Position numbers and translations under genes: made by a program. From contig JAIQFH010000018.1 in the NCBI GenBank assembly GCA_020073385.1, forward strand, positions 50,278 to 114,277: DNA of 64,000 bases, read 5' to 3'. Positions 27,804-36,175 of this stretch are shown here, piece after piece. Under the pieces are notes generated by a model. That model did not search any database and was not told the origin of the DNA. It saw only the letters and a list, made by a program, of their open reading frames with translations. This DNA comes from Terriglobia bacterium (GTDB lineage: Bacteria; Acidobacteriota; Terriglobia; Terriglobales; Acidobacteriaceae). Positions within the stretch are counted from its first letter, which is position 1; each line of letters begins with the position of its first letter.

Positions 27804-27958
27804 TCAAGCGAATCATACCGCAAAACCGCTTGAATGGGGCAACCACAGCACCGCCACCATCCGCGGGGCAAATTGAAATTGATTTTCACTCCTAAATCAC
27901 TGATCCGCATGAGCTTGCTACGTACTTATTGTTGTGTACGTACAAATCCGTAAGGAAA

Positions 27959-27976
27959 ATGTTCCTTCGGGAACAT
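27959..27976 (-). terminator. Intrinsic terminator after the 28014-28400 gene
   Basis: On the minus strand ATGTTCC-CGAA-GGAACAT forms a perfect 7-bp stem with a tetraloop, followed by TTTTCCTT. It lies 38 bases past the stop of the membrane-protein gene. The stem and T-rich tail fit a factor-independent terminator for minus-strand transcription. Confidence 0.55.
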
Positions 27977-28013
27977 CTGTGGAAATCTCCCGGCCCGTGA
28001 CGGCTAAATCCTT

Positions 28014-28400
28014 CTAATGCTTCAGCTTGATGGGGAAAATGTGGAAGACGTTGAGCATCTCCCAACCCAGCAGGAAGACCGAGACCACGACGACCATCAC
28101 GGCCAAGAACTCCCCGAATGTCATGCGGCGGCGTCCCGGCTCCATGCGCCGGGTGGCGAGGCTCAGAATGTTCAGCGTGGCGAAGCCGAACACCACCGCC
28201 CAGAGAATGTTGTAGATGTCCTGCCGCGGTTCGCGCGAGAAGAAGGCCACCGCCACACCCAGCACCATGGCAGCCGAAGCGCGCGCCATGGGATATATCG
28301 CCACCACCGCGCGCGTGGTTCGAGCAAACCCTGAGACCAATGCGGACACAGCCATTGCCATCGGATCGAGCGTCAGACCTACTTCAGAATGGTAGAGCAC
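28014..28400 (-). CDS. Small membrane protein, unknown function
   Basis: The 128-residue protein has about three hydrophobic segments (residues 15-55 broken by arginines, 62-82, 98-118). A basic patch RRMEPGRRRM between the second and third segments suggests a cytoplasmic loop. No family is recognised. It is divergent from the HAD hydrolase gene, with the two starts about 80 bp apart, and a good terminator hairpin follows it. Confidence 0.6.
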   Translation of the reverse strand: MLYHSEVGLTLDPMAMAVSALVSGFARTTRAVVAIYPMARASAAMVLGVAVAFFSREPRQDIYNILWAVVFGFATLNILSLATRRMEPGRRRMTFGEFLAVMVVVVSVFLLGWEMLNVFHIFPIKLKH

Positions 28401-28482
28401 TCGATATTACAACGTCATCGCCACCGACCGTCAATCGGTCTCCCGGCGCGCACACATCGCAGGCGTTGGGTAATATGGATTC

Positions 28483-29148
28483 ATGGCGAAACGCCGTTTC
28501 ATCTTCTTCGACGTGGGCAACACGCTCCTCTTCCCTAACCGCGCGCGCGTGCTGGCGCCGATCGCAGCCGAAAAGCATCCCAGCCTTGAGGCGTGGCAGG
28601 CGCTCGAGCGCCGCACGAAACAGGAATTCGATCAAGGCTTGATCAGCGGCAAAGTAGATCACGGTTTCTGGTGGACGTTTCACACTCACCTGCTGCATCA
28701 ACTGAATGCGTTCGACGAGAGCGTGCGCGACACGCTGGTTGAGAACACGCAGAACTCTGCCAATTGGGACCAGATCCTGCCGGGCACACGTGAGGCGCTG
28801 GAGCGAATTCGCGAGCGGTACCCGATCGCAGTCATCTCGAACGCCGATGGCCGCATCGACGCCGTGCTTGGCCGCTGCGGCATCTGCGACTGCTTCGCCA
28901 GCATCACCGACTCGGGCAACGTCGGGCACGAGAAACCGCACCCCGCGATCTTTGCGGCGGCGCTCGAAGAGATGAAGGCAGATCCCGCAGAGAGCCTCTA
29001 CGTTGGCGACGTATACTCGGTGGACTACATTGGAGCTCGCAAAGCGGGAATGGACGCTGTGCTCTTCGATGTTTCTGGGGCGTATCGGCAGCGCGAGCTG
29101 CCACGCGTGGAATCACTGGTAGAACTGGAAAACTGGCTGACGAAGTAG
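28483..29148 (+). CDS. HAD-superfamily hydrolase
   Basis: The 221-residue protein has the four HAD motifs: motif I FFDVGNTLLF near residue 10 with nucleophile Asp, motif II VISNADGR, motif III lysine in HEKPHPAIF, and motif IV VGDVYSVDYIGARKAGM. In motif I the usual second aspartate (general acid, D-x-D) is Gly, which occurs in some HAD proteins and may lower or change phosphatase activity. A helical cap lies between motifs I and II. A TAATAT hexamer ends 6 bases before the ATG and there is no ribosome site, so the mRNA may be leaderless. LysE follows 31 bp on. Confidence 0.85.
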   Translation: MAKRRFIFFDVGNTLLFPNRARVLAPIAAEKHPSLEAWQALERRTKQEFDQGLISGKVDHGFWWTFHTHLLHQLNAFDESVRDTLVENTQNSANWDQILPGTREALERIRERYPIAVISNADGRIDAVLGRCGICDCFASITDSGNVGHEKPHPAIFAAALEEMKADPAESLYVGDVYSVDYIGARKAGMDAVLFDVSGAYRQRELPRVESLVELENWLTK

Positions 29149-29179
29149 CTGGGGTTCACCAAAAAAGAGTGGGGTTGTC

Positions 29180-29818
29180 ATGTTTAATGAGGCGCGAATC
29201 TTTTTGTTTCTTACGGCGGCCGTGTTGCTGGCCGTTGCTCCTGGGCCCGGCATGCTCTACGTTCTTGCGCGCAGTCTGGCTGGCGGAAAGCGCGAGGGCG
29301 TGCTGTCAGCGCTTGGAACGTTTCTGGGCGGCATGGTTCACGTGTTCGCCGCCGCCCTAGGCATATCCATCATTCTTGCCAAGTCCGCCGTGGCCTTTGC
29401 GACCGTGAAGTATGTCGGCGCAGCCTATCTCTGCTTCCTTGGCGTGAGGATGATTCTCGACGCTCGCAAGGACCGGAGCGGTGGCGACTTGATTCCGCAG
29501 GATGTAAAGGCCACCCGCAATCCGCTTTGGCAGGGCGTCGCGACGGAAGTGCTCAATCCAAAGACGGCTCTGTTTTTTCTGTCGTTCATACCGCAATTCG
29601 TGGTTCGCGGAAGCGGACACGTCTTTTTGCAGTTCGTGACTCTGGGAACGATCTCGGTTGTGCTGAATACGACCGCAGACCTGATCGTGATTATGCTGGC
29701 GGGGCCGCTGGGCGAGCGTATTCGAGCCTCGGCCACGTTCCGGCGCCGGCAGCGAACCGTTACCGGGGCCATCATGATTGGGCTGGGCACTTACCTGGCA
29801 ACTAGCGAGAGCACGTAG
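29180..29818 (+). CDS. LysE/RhtB-family amino acid exporter
   Basis: The 212-residue protein has about six membrane helices and the LysE-family opening (AVAPGPGMLYVLARSLAGGKREGVLSALG in outline; the PGP motif is at about residues 19-21). The mid-region KYVGAAYLCFLGVRMIL and GVATEVLNPKTALFFLSFIPQF are standard for the family. Members export basic or neutral amino acids or homoserine lactones by proton exchange. It follows the HAD gene by 31 bp on the same strand. Confidence 0.9.
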   Translation: MFNEARIFLFLTAAVLLAVAPGPGMLYVLARSLAGGKREGVLSALGTFLGGMVHVFAAALGISIILAKSAVAFATVKYVGAAYLCFLGVRMILDARKDRSGGDLIPQDVKATRNPLWQGVATEVLNPKTALFFLSFIPQFVVRGSGHVFLQFVTLGTISVVLNTTADLIVIMLAGPLGERIRASATFRRRQRTVTGAIMIGLGTYLATSEST

Positions 29819-29872
29819 CGCTACCGGCGCTACCTGTATGCGAAACCAACATCGCGAGTGACTCTCGCGGAA

Positions 29873-31522
29873 CTACAGTTCGACGATCTGGTGGTCGTGA
29901 CAACTGGAGTTGATGGTGTCGAACAACTGATGCAGGAGTTCGTTGCCGTAACGCGCCAGGAAGTAAATGCCGCCAAGGGTGCGCTCCTGAAGGCCCTTGT
30001 TCGGATAGAGGGCCTGACTGAGTCCTTCGGAGTGACGGCTTACCAGTTCGCCCTTCAGCGCTTCGGCGCGCGCCGCCTGCGCGTAGAGCTTTTCGAGTTG
30101 ATGCTGCATTTTCGAGTGGCAGGTTTCGGCGGCGTCGACCAGCGTCCTGTCGAGCTTCTCCAACTCACTCTTCACCACAGAGAAATTCTCTTCGAAGGCC
30201 CTCTTCGCCGCCTCAAAAGCCGCCTGGAGATCGCGTGGCAACTGCTTGGCCGCGATCCGCTGGCGCAGAGCTTCAGGCCCCTCGAACACATCTGCAATTG
30301 TTAACTCATGCTTCTCGAGCAAGCGTTGCGCCTTCGGTTCCACGATGGTGGCGGAGAAGCGCGGCAGGATCGGAGTCACATGGCCGAGAAGCGAGTCGTA
30401 CACCACTCCGGCTTGAGCGAAGTAGGCCGCCTCGGCCGCGCCGCCGGTGTAGGCCAGCGTGGGCAGCAGAAAATCCTGCATGATGGGGCGCAAGAGCACG
30501 TTGGGGCTGAATCGCTCTGGGTGCGAATCGAGTTCCGCAAGCAGTTGCGACTGCGAAAGCTTCTCAGCTGCAGCCTCGCCGTCGATGACAAATTCGGTTG
30601 CGTCTCCGCTCGTTCGTCGCGAGATGGGTGTGCGGGCGCCTTGCCGGGTTGTGAACAACAGCACCGAAGACTCGGTGACCTTCACTTGCTGGTGATAGCC
30701 TGCGGCTTCAAGTTCTTTGCCGCGGTCAAGAAGCCTGGCCGCAAGTTCGCCCGCGCGTTCTATTGCAGCACGATAGATTGGTTCCGCGACGCGCGCGAAT
30801 TCCGGGTCCGAGGGATCGAGCAGAATAACGCCCCAGTCGGCGAAGATGCGGGCATAGAGCCGCGCGAAAGCGCTGCCCAGAGTCTCGCCGGGGCGGTATG
30901 AATCGCGCAGAATCTGCGTTGCTTCCGTGTCGCCAAGCAATGCGGCGGCTCGCTCGACTACGGGATTGATTTCGTCGCCGAAGCGAATGGAACTGACGGG
31001 TGCGCCCGGTGCGTCTTTGCTGGGAGTAGCGAGGACCTCGAGAGTGCCATCGGCTGCGGGAAGCGAGGTGTGATTCACCTCAGCCAGATCGTGGTCGTAG
31101 GTAGCGAGCCAGAAGACAGGAACGGCGTCGACTCCGGCGGCAGTCGCTTCACTGGCCAGTTTCACCGCACTGAGAGCTTTGTAGAGGGAGAACGTGGGTC
31201 CGCCGAAGAGTCCGACCTGCTGTCCGGTAACGATGGCGGCGGCGCCCTTGCGCAGGCGGTCCAGATTGGCGAGCGTCTTTTCCGAGGCGTTCCAGGAGCG
31301 GTTCTGCCGCTCGAGAATGGCGGTCACCTGCTCGCGGCGCGAGGCTGCATAGGAAATCTGTCCCGCTTCTTTTTTCAGCCATTCATGGAAGTATGGGGAA
31401 CAAGGGTAAAAAGCTTTAACTTGGGGAGCGTAGGCGAGGAGGTCCAGGAAAAGGCGCGTGGTATGCGGGATTTGCGAGAATGGGAGACAGTGGGCCTTCA
31501 CCGACAACGCTCCTGACGACAT
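29873..31522 (-). CDS. bshC: Putative cysteine ligase BshC (bacillithiol synthesis)
   Basis: The 549-residue protein matches BshC along its length: AAAIVTGQQVGLFGGPTFS in outline near residue 90-110, KALSAVKLA, VPVFWLATYDHDLAEVNH near 140, and LLPTLAYTGGAAEAAYFAQ near 355. A coiled-coil helix pair lies near 400-480. BshC adds cysteine to glucosaminyl-malate in the last step of bacillithiol synthesis. No bshA or bshB is in the window; in Acidobacteria the genes are often scattered. The C-terminal tail is normal, ending in a hydrophobic VEL. Confidence 0.9.
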   Translation of the reverse strand: MSSGALSVKAHCLPFSQIPHTTRLFLDLLAYAPQVKAFYPCSPYFHEWLKKEAGQISYAASRREQVTAILERQNRSWNASEKTLANLDRLRKGAAAIVTGQQVGLFGGPTFSLYKALSAVKLASEATAAGVDAVPVFWLATYDHDLAEVNHTSLPAADGTLEVLATPSKDAPGAPVSSIRFGDEINPVVERAAALLGDTEATQILRDSYRPGETLGSAFARLYARIFADWGVILLDPSDPEFARVAEPIYRAAIERAGELAARLLDRGKELEAAGYHQQVKVTESSVLLFTTRQGARTPISRRTSGDATEFVIDGEAAAEKLSQSQLLAELDSHPERFSPNVLLRPIMQDFLLPTLAYTGGAAEAAYFAQAGVVYDSLLGHVTPILPRFSATIVEPKAQRLLEKHELTIADVFEGPEALRQRIAAKQLPRDLQAAFEAAKRAFEENFSVVKSELEKLDRTLVDAAETCHSKMQHQLEKLYAQAARAEALKGELVSRHSEGLSQALYPNKGLQERTLGGIYFLARYGNELLHQLFDTINSSCHDHQIVEL

Positions 31523-31671
31523 GGTTTCGAGGTCTTTGTTTGGACGCGTGAAGTCATATTTTGAGAGCAGCGGCGATGCATTCGCGCGGTCTTAGCCCGC
31601 GCACACCGGACCGTTCTTGCTTGAGATGCCTGAAATGAGCGCAAGATGCAAGATAATGGAAGCGAGATCAT

Positions 31672-31705
31672 AAACCACGAAGGGCACGAAGTACCACGAA
31701 GGAAA
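31672..31705. repeat. CACGAAG-type short repeat upstream of a GNAT gene
   Basis: ACCACGAAGGGCACGAAG followed by ACCACGAAGG occupies the leader of the next gene. It is a relative of the ACCACGGAGG palindrome at 15988-16064. The final AAGGA may serve as the ribosome site of the GNAT gene. Confidence 0.5.
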
Positions 31706-31710
31706 GACAA

Positions 31711-32337
31711 ATGAGCCTGGCTATCAATCCACTGGAAATCGTTGTTCCTGTGACATTGGAGGGATCGGTCGTTCGGCTGGAACCCATCCGCCGCGAGCAC
31801 GCGGAATTGTTCTGGGAAGTTGCGAAGGACGATTTGGAAGACATTTTCCGATGGATTCCGTATGCGATGAAGACTCGGGAGGACTTCCGGACGCTCATCG
31901 ACAAGGCGTTCGCGGAACAGGAGCGCGGAGAGTCGGTGGTATTCGCCACGGTGGAACGCGGCTCGGGACGGGTGGTGGGCAGCACGCGGTTTATGAATAT
32001 CGATCGCGCCAACCGGCGCGTCGAAATCGGATCGACCTGGATCGCTCCCGCGTGGCAACGGACGGCTGTGAATACCGAAGCAAAATATCTCATGCTGCGG
32101 CACGCTTTTGAGGTGTGGGGATGCATGCGGGTGGAATTGAAGACCGATGCGTTGAATCAGAAATCACGCAGTGCGATCCTGCGGATCGGGGCGAAGGAAG
32201 AGGGGACATTGCGGCGGCACTTGGTGACGTGGACAGGGCGCGTGCGGGACACGGTTTACTTCAGCATTCTCGATGATGAGTGGGCAGATTCGAAATCCGC
32301 GTTGGAATCGAGATTGGTGGGCGATAGGCAGGCTTGA
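31711..32337 (+). CDS. RimJ/RimL-like GNAT acetyltransferase
   Basis: The 208-residue protein resembles the ribosomal-protein acetyltransferase branch of GNATs (acetyltransf_3): GSVVRLEPIRREHAELFWE in outline at the N-terminus, VVGSTRFMNIDRANRRVEIGSTWI in the core, and a C-terminal VELKTDALNQKSRSAILRIGAKEEG, where NxxSRxAIxRxGA is the family hallmark. The core acetyl-CoA loop is less glycine-rich than in other GNATs, as is usual for this branch. The substrate could be a protein N-terminus or a small amine. It stands alone. Confidence 0.87.
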   Translation: MSLAINPLEIVVPVTLEGSVVRLEPIRREHAELFWEVAKDDLEDIFRWIPYAMKTREDFRTLIDKAFAEQERGESVVFATVERGSGRVVGSTRFMNIDRANRRVEIGSTWIAPAWQRTAVNTEAKYLMLRHAFEVWGCMRVELKTDALNQKSRSAILRIGAKEEGTLRRHLVTWTGRVRDTVYFSILDDEWADSKSALESRLVGDRQA

Positions 32338-32391
32338 GTTTAGGGAACGACTGCAAGCGAAACCAGTCGGGGGAGAGTGTATCGAAATCCC

Positions 32392-32414
32392 ACCCTTCGA
32401 AAAGTGCGAAGGGT
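32392..32414 (+). terminator. Hairpin after the RimJ-like gene
   Basis: ACCCTTCG and CGAAGGGT form an 8-bp stem around a 7-base loop, 55 bases past the stop codon. No T-tract follows, so termination efficiency is uncertain. Confidence 0.4.
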
Positions 32415-32999
32415 GAGCCACCCATGAGCACGATGGTGATTTTTCAACAACGACAGAACCCCAACTGAGAATGGCCCTACGTTGGGTTCGCCCCAGAAAA
32501 TCAAGGCATGGAGCCATGCCGTTGCCGGTTACGTCAGTAATCCAATCTGACCGCAAACTGGTTCCATTTGATCATTCGCGGTCATCTCATAAGTGTGGAG
32601 TTTGATATGCAATTACTGCGCTCGTTGCTAACGTCCCTTTTAAAGATGATCCCCGACCCTGACAGTGCGACGACATCGAAAGTTGTCGTCATGCCCCTCT
32701 CAGCGATGCACTTTGATCGAGTGACGCTGCGTCCGATGGATCCTGTACATGAGTGTGTCGATCGCCCATGGCTCGGTTGTCCAGCGTGCTTTGCCGCGAC
32801 TGGTAACGAATTTGCGACGGTTGACAGCGATTGTCAGAAGTATTCAAAAACAGGATGACCTAGGATAGCCTCGCCCTACCGCTCTGCCCGTGGTCGATGC
32901 GCGTAACACGGATTTTGCGCCACTCGACGCTGGGACTCGTGTTGCGTGAAGTCGTCGAGCGCGGAAACAGCGGGTAATTTCGGTTGCAGGGAAGTCGGG
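32415..32999. other. Gene-free stretch
   Basis: About 590 bases with no convincing gene. An open frame at 32568-32858 codes 96 residues but has no ribosome site and no recognised pattern. GC content is lower than in the neighbours. The right end runs into the promoter of the DinB-like gene. Confidence 0.5.
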
Positions 33000-33005
33000 T
33001 ATAAT
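33000..33005 (+). promoter_or_regulatory. -10 hexamer of the DinB-like gene
   Basis: A perfect TATAAT lies 43 bases before the ATG at 33048, with a GGAGG ribosome site between. The -35 region is not a clear match to TTGACA. Confidence 0.45.
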
Positions 33006-33047
33006 CTCGCGAATTCAGTCAACTGCGACCACGAACGTGGAGGTCCC

Positions 33048-33623
33048 ATGCTGCGAACGCTCCCCACTCTCTGCTTCATCCTGATAACCACGACCGCATT
33101 GCGGGTCTCAGCCCAAGTGTATCCGTATCGGGACGGAACTCCCGGGGTGACCGGATACCGATCGGAAGTCATGGCCGAAGTCATGATTCAGGAAAGTGAA
33201 TTCGTTCGCCTTGCCGAGGCTATCCCCGCGGATAAATACACGTGGCGTCCTTCCGCGGATGTTCGCACTATTGCCGAAGTTTTCCTGCACGCCAGCGCTG
33301 CCAACTACAACCTCTACAAGCTCGTCGGCACTCCCACGCCGGCGGGAGTCGATACGAAAACCTTAGAACAGTCCACCACCGACAAAGCGAAAATTATTGC
33401 CACGCTCAAGGCTTCCTACGCGCATGCCAAGGCGGCCATCCGCGCCATGCCCGACTCGGACCTGGAAAAGACTCTGGACTGGAATGGAGGGAAGATTACC
33501 GAGCGGGGCGTCTTGCTCTATATCGTCCAGCACATCGCACAGCATCTCGGTCAGCAGATCGCCTATGCCCGTTCCATCGGCGTCGCGCCGCCATGGACCA
33601 CGGATCCTCCCCGAAAGAACTAA
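33048..33623 (+). CDS. Secreted DinB-like four-helix protein
   Basis: With the ATG at 33048 (GGAGG 7 bases before) the product has 191 residues. It begins with a signal peptide (hydrophobic LCFILITTTAL, cleavage likely after VSAQ), then a DinB/YfiT-type four-helix bundle: a first-helix LAEAIPADKYTWRP, a conserved VFLHASAANYNLY with one metal-type His, and a last-helix HIAQHLGQQIAYAR with two more His. The three histidines fit the DinB metal site. DinB proteins are thiol-dependent transferases or unknown; BshC in the same genome suggests bacillithiol as a possible partner. Confidence 0.8.
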   Translation: MLRTLPTLCFILITTTALRVSAQVYPYRDGTPGVTGYRSEVMAEVMIQESEFVRLAEAIPADKYTWRPSADVRTIAEVFLHASAANYNLYKLVGTPTPAGVDTKTLEQSTTDKAKIIATLKASYAHAKAAIRAMPDSDLEKTLDWNGGKITERGVLLYIVQHIAQHLGQQIAYARSIGVAPPWTTDPPRKN

Positions 33624-33901
33624 GGTTGGCCGTTTGATGTTAACTGTTGCGATCCGTTTCGCTCATCCAGAAGTTTTGAGCGCAATGGGATATTTCATCA
33701 ATTGAGGGGACGTTGTTTCTTAAGCGATAGAAACTTCGTTTCAGTGGCTGATTAAGGCCGATGTGAAAATCGAATGCTTTGAACAAGGCACGACCACAAT
33801 CGGCAGAACTCTGACTGGCTCCATTCTTCTCCTTCAGGTATTTTTCATCTTCAACGTTTACCGTTATCGTGAAAATTCGCGGCGCCTGCTGGAGGATCTC
33901 A

Positions 33902-34924
33902 ATGTACTCTCGGAATTTGTTGGCTGGATTTCTGATCGTGGTGGTCTCGTTTGCGCTGACCAGTTCCGTTGCCGCGCAGGGCACGTGGGCGGTCGAAAAG
34001 ACATTTCATATTGGTGGCGACGGCGGTATGGATTACATCACCCTGGACGCCAACAATCACCGGCTCTACGTTCCCCGAAGCACCCACACGATGGTGATTG
34101 ACGCCGATTCGGGCAAGATTCTCGGCGACATTCCCGGACAGAAGCACAATCATGGTGTCGCCCTGGTTCCCGAGGCCGGACGAGGATTCATCAGCGACGG
34201 AGAGGGCGCCGTCGTAATTTTCGATCTCAAGACGAATGCCGTCCTGGGAACGCTCAAGGCCCACCCGGATGCGGATGGGATCATCTACGACAAAGCCAGC
34301 GGGCTGGTACTCGTTGTTTCCGGCGACGACGGCATCCTGATGACGCTCAAGCCCGATGTCGATCCGAAGACAGGATCCATCGATGCTCCCATTGAATTGG
34401 GCGGCAAACCCGAGTACCTCGCCCCAGACGGTGCCGGCAAGGTTTATATCAATTTGGAGGACAAGAACCAGGTCGCGGTAGTCGACCTGAAAGCAAGAAA
34501 AGTGCTGGCGCACTGGCCAGTGGCTCCCGGCGGTGCACCCGTCGGACTATCGATCGATCCGGCGAAACATCGGCTCTTCGTTGGCTGTCGCAATCCACAG
34601 AAGATGATCGTGATGAGTACCGACGACGGCAAGGTGGTCGCTGACCTGCCGATCACTGCCGGCGTGGATGCCACGAAGTTCGACGGGCAGCAGGCGTTCT
34701 CAAGTTGCCGCGACGGCAAGCTTCACGTTGTCGGCGAGACTGCAGATGGCAAGTTCGAGATTCAGCAAGTAATGACTACCGCGGTCGGCGCAAAAACCAT
34801 GGATGTTGACCCGGATCAGCACAAGATCTACTTGCCCACGGCCGAGTTTGAGGAAGCGAAACCAGGGACTCGTCCGGCAGCGAAGCCTGGGACCTTTATG
34901 ATCATCGTGGTCGGGCGCCATTAG
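33902..34924 (+). CDS. Secreted beta-propeller (YncE/NHL-like) protein
   Basis: With the ATG at 33902 (GGAGG site at 33892) the 340-residue product has a signal peptide (LAGFLIVVVSFALTSSVAAQ in outline) and repeating blades of about 40-45 residues: MDYITLDANNHRLYVPRS, VALVPEAGRGFISDGEGAVVIFD, GKVYINLEDKNQVAVVDLKAR, LSIDPAKHRLFVGCR, MDVDPDQHKIYLPT. The spacing suggests a seven-bladed propeller of the YncE/40-residue YVTN family. Function is binding or scaffolding in the periplasm; no catalytic motif is seen. Confidence 0.82.
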   Translation: MYSRNLLAGFLIVVVSFALTSSVAAQGTWAVEKTFHIGGDGGMDYITLDANNHRLYVPRSTHTMVIDADSGKILGDIPGQKHNHGVALVPEAGRGFISDGEGAVVIFDLKTNAVLGTLKAHPDADGIIYDKASGLVLVVSGDDGILMTLKPDVDPKTGSIDAPIELGGKPEYLAPDGAGKVYINLEDKNQVAVVDLKARKVLAHWPVAPGGAPVGLSIDPAKHRLFVGCRNPQKMIVMSTDDGKVVADLPITAGVDATKFDGQQAFSSCRDGKLHVVGETADGKFEIQQVMTTAVGAKTMDVDPDQHKIYLPTAEFEEAKPGTRPAAKPGTFMIIVVGRH

Positions 34925-34947
34925 CTCGCCGCGGCCCGGAGCCCGCG

Positions 34948-35400
34948 CTACTCGCAGAAGACTCTGACTCTGACTTTGGTGTTGGCATCTTTCTGATCGA
35001 CGTCGACTGTGAGGTCGTTGAGGTGCTCGACAAGTTCCTCCAGGTTCTCCGGCTTGATCTGGGTCAGATCGATGGGGACACCCTGCTCTTGCATGGCGTC
35101 ATTGGCGCGACGCAGGGCGGGCGCGGGAATCAATCCGGCGAGGCGCACCCCTGCACGCAGCAACTGCATGGGGATGCGGACGTTAACCTTGGTTGGGCCT
35201 TCGTGGCCGTTGTCTTCTTCGGAATCGACCACTACGCGCAGATATTTGGGACGCGGCTTCCCTGCTCCCGATGATCCAGCGTCGGAAAATGTGGGAAACG
35301 CTGACGGAGCTTCCATGGCGCCGATGAGTCGCTCAGCTTCATCGGCGCTGATCTTGCCTTCTGAAAGCATCTGCAGAATTTGGCGGCGATGTTCGTTCAT
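34948..35400 (-). CDS. SHOCT-like domain protein of the DUF2089 operon
   Basis: The ATG at 35400 gives 150 residues. Residues 1-32 (RRQILQMLSEGKISADEAERLIGAM) form a SHOCT-like helical hairpin, which recurs at the end of the DUF2089 protein encoded upstream (ILERLQRGEISAEDAIREMEAL). The rest contains a region (YLRVVVDSEEDNGHEGPTKVNVRIP) typical of acidobacterial and firmicute proteins of unknown function annotated near LiaF-type stress genes. It lies 117 bp after the small membrane gene. The paired SHOCT-like helices suggest the two proteins bind the same partner or one another. Confidence 0.7.
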   Translation of the reverse strand: MNEHRRQILQMLSEGKISADEAERLIGAMEAPSAFPTFSDAGSSGAGKPRPKYLRVVVDSEEDNGHEGPTKVNVRIPMQLLRAGVRLAGLIPAPALRRANDAMQEQGVPIDLTQIKPENLEELVEHLNDLTVDVDQKDANTKVRVRVFCE

Positions 35401-35447
35401 GGCTGTTTCCCTCAGCGGCCGAAGCCGCATTTCTTCACAAACTCTTC

Positions 35448-35467
35448 GGTGCGGCTGAAGCCGCACC
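35448..35467. repeat. GGTGCGGC-TGAA-GCCGCACC hairpin
   Basis: A perfect 8-bp stem with a TGAA loop lies between two genes of the DUF2089 operon. A second, partial copy (GCGGCC-GAA-GCCGC) lies 30 bases away. Same style as the hairpins at 14775 and elsewhere. Confidence 0.55.
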
Positions 35468-35516
35468 CTTTCAAAAACCGCATTCCATCACCCCGAGTCT
35501 CCTACAATCCGAGTTT

Positions 35517-35777
35517 CTACAGGATGTGAAAGGACAAGCCGGCGCTGCGGTGTTCGACTTCCAGTTTCGTGTCGGCGAGCGCAGTCAGAATCTGCCAGAG
35601 CACTGCGACTCCGCGGAACGGGTTCACGCCGCACGCTAGGAATCCGATAAAGATGAACGGAGACAGGAGAATGCCGAGCGGCACGAGCAGCAACCACATC
35701 AGGAACAGAGGAATCCAGAGACGAAAAGTGCGGCTCTCTTGGTTGCGCAGGCTGACGACGGCAACAAACGGAATCAT
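35517..35777 (-). CDS. Small membrane protein of the DUF2089 operon
   Basis: The 86-residue protein has two hydrophobic helices (about 20-52, interrupted, and weaker at 53-70): LWIPLFLMWLLLVPLGILLS and FIFIGFLACGV. Its ATG overlaps the stop of the DUF2089 gene (ATGA), so translation is coupled. No enzymatic motif is seen; it may be the membrane anchor or sensor of the system. Confidence 0.68.
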   Translation of the reverse strand: MIPFVAVVSLRNQESRTFRLWIPLFLMWLLLVPLGILLSPFIFIGFLACGVNPFRGVAVLWQILTALADTKLEVEHRSAGLSFHIL

Positions 35778-36160
35778 TGCAAGGCCTCCATTTCGCGGAT
35801 GGCATCTTCCGCGCTGATCTCTCCTCGCTGCAGGCGTTCGAGGATTTCGGATTTTGAGGGAGTGGGATTGGTCTCGACGAATTCGAGGCTGTTGGCGATG
35901 CGCGTCAGCCGCGACTTGATCGTGGGGTAACTCACACCGAAGATGCGCTCCATCTCCTTGATCGAACCGTGAGAGCGGACGAAGGCGGTGATGAAGATCT
36001 GGTCGTCCATGGAGAGGCGCGCCAGTTGAGGGAGTTCGAAACTGCCCTCAATGGCGATGTCCCTGTCGGCCATGCGAACTCGCTCCACCAGAACCCGATG
36101 ACCTTGGGTGATCTGCGCCAATTCTTGCCAGTCCTTCGGGGTTGTCTTTGCAGGATCCAT
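35774..36160 (-). CDS. DUF2089-family protein with helix-turn-helix and SHOCT-like tail
   Basis: The 128-residue protein has a DUF2089 core: FELPQLARLSMDDQIFITAFVRSHGSIKEME in outline, followed by a sigma-region-4-like helix-turn-helix (MERIFGVSYPTIKSRLTRIANSL). It ends with SHOCT-like helices (ILERLQRGEISAEDAIREMEAL). It is the first gene of a three-gene minus-strand operon with a very good promoter, whose spacer palindrome looks like an operator, so autoregulation is likely. AAGG before the ATG is a short ribosome site. Confidence 0.82.
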   Translation of the reverse strand: MDPAKTTPKDWQELAQITQGHRVLVERVRMADRDIAIEGSFELPQLARLSMDDQIFITAFVRSHGSIKEMERIFGVSYPTIKSRLTRIANSLEFVETNPTPSKSEILERLQRGEISAEDAIREMEALQ

Positions 36161-36175
36161 TAACCTTATCGCATC

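Noticed and set aside
32568..32858. Open frame of 96 residues on the plus strand
   Set aside because: No ribosome site, no recognised pattern, and composition unlike neighbouring genes.
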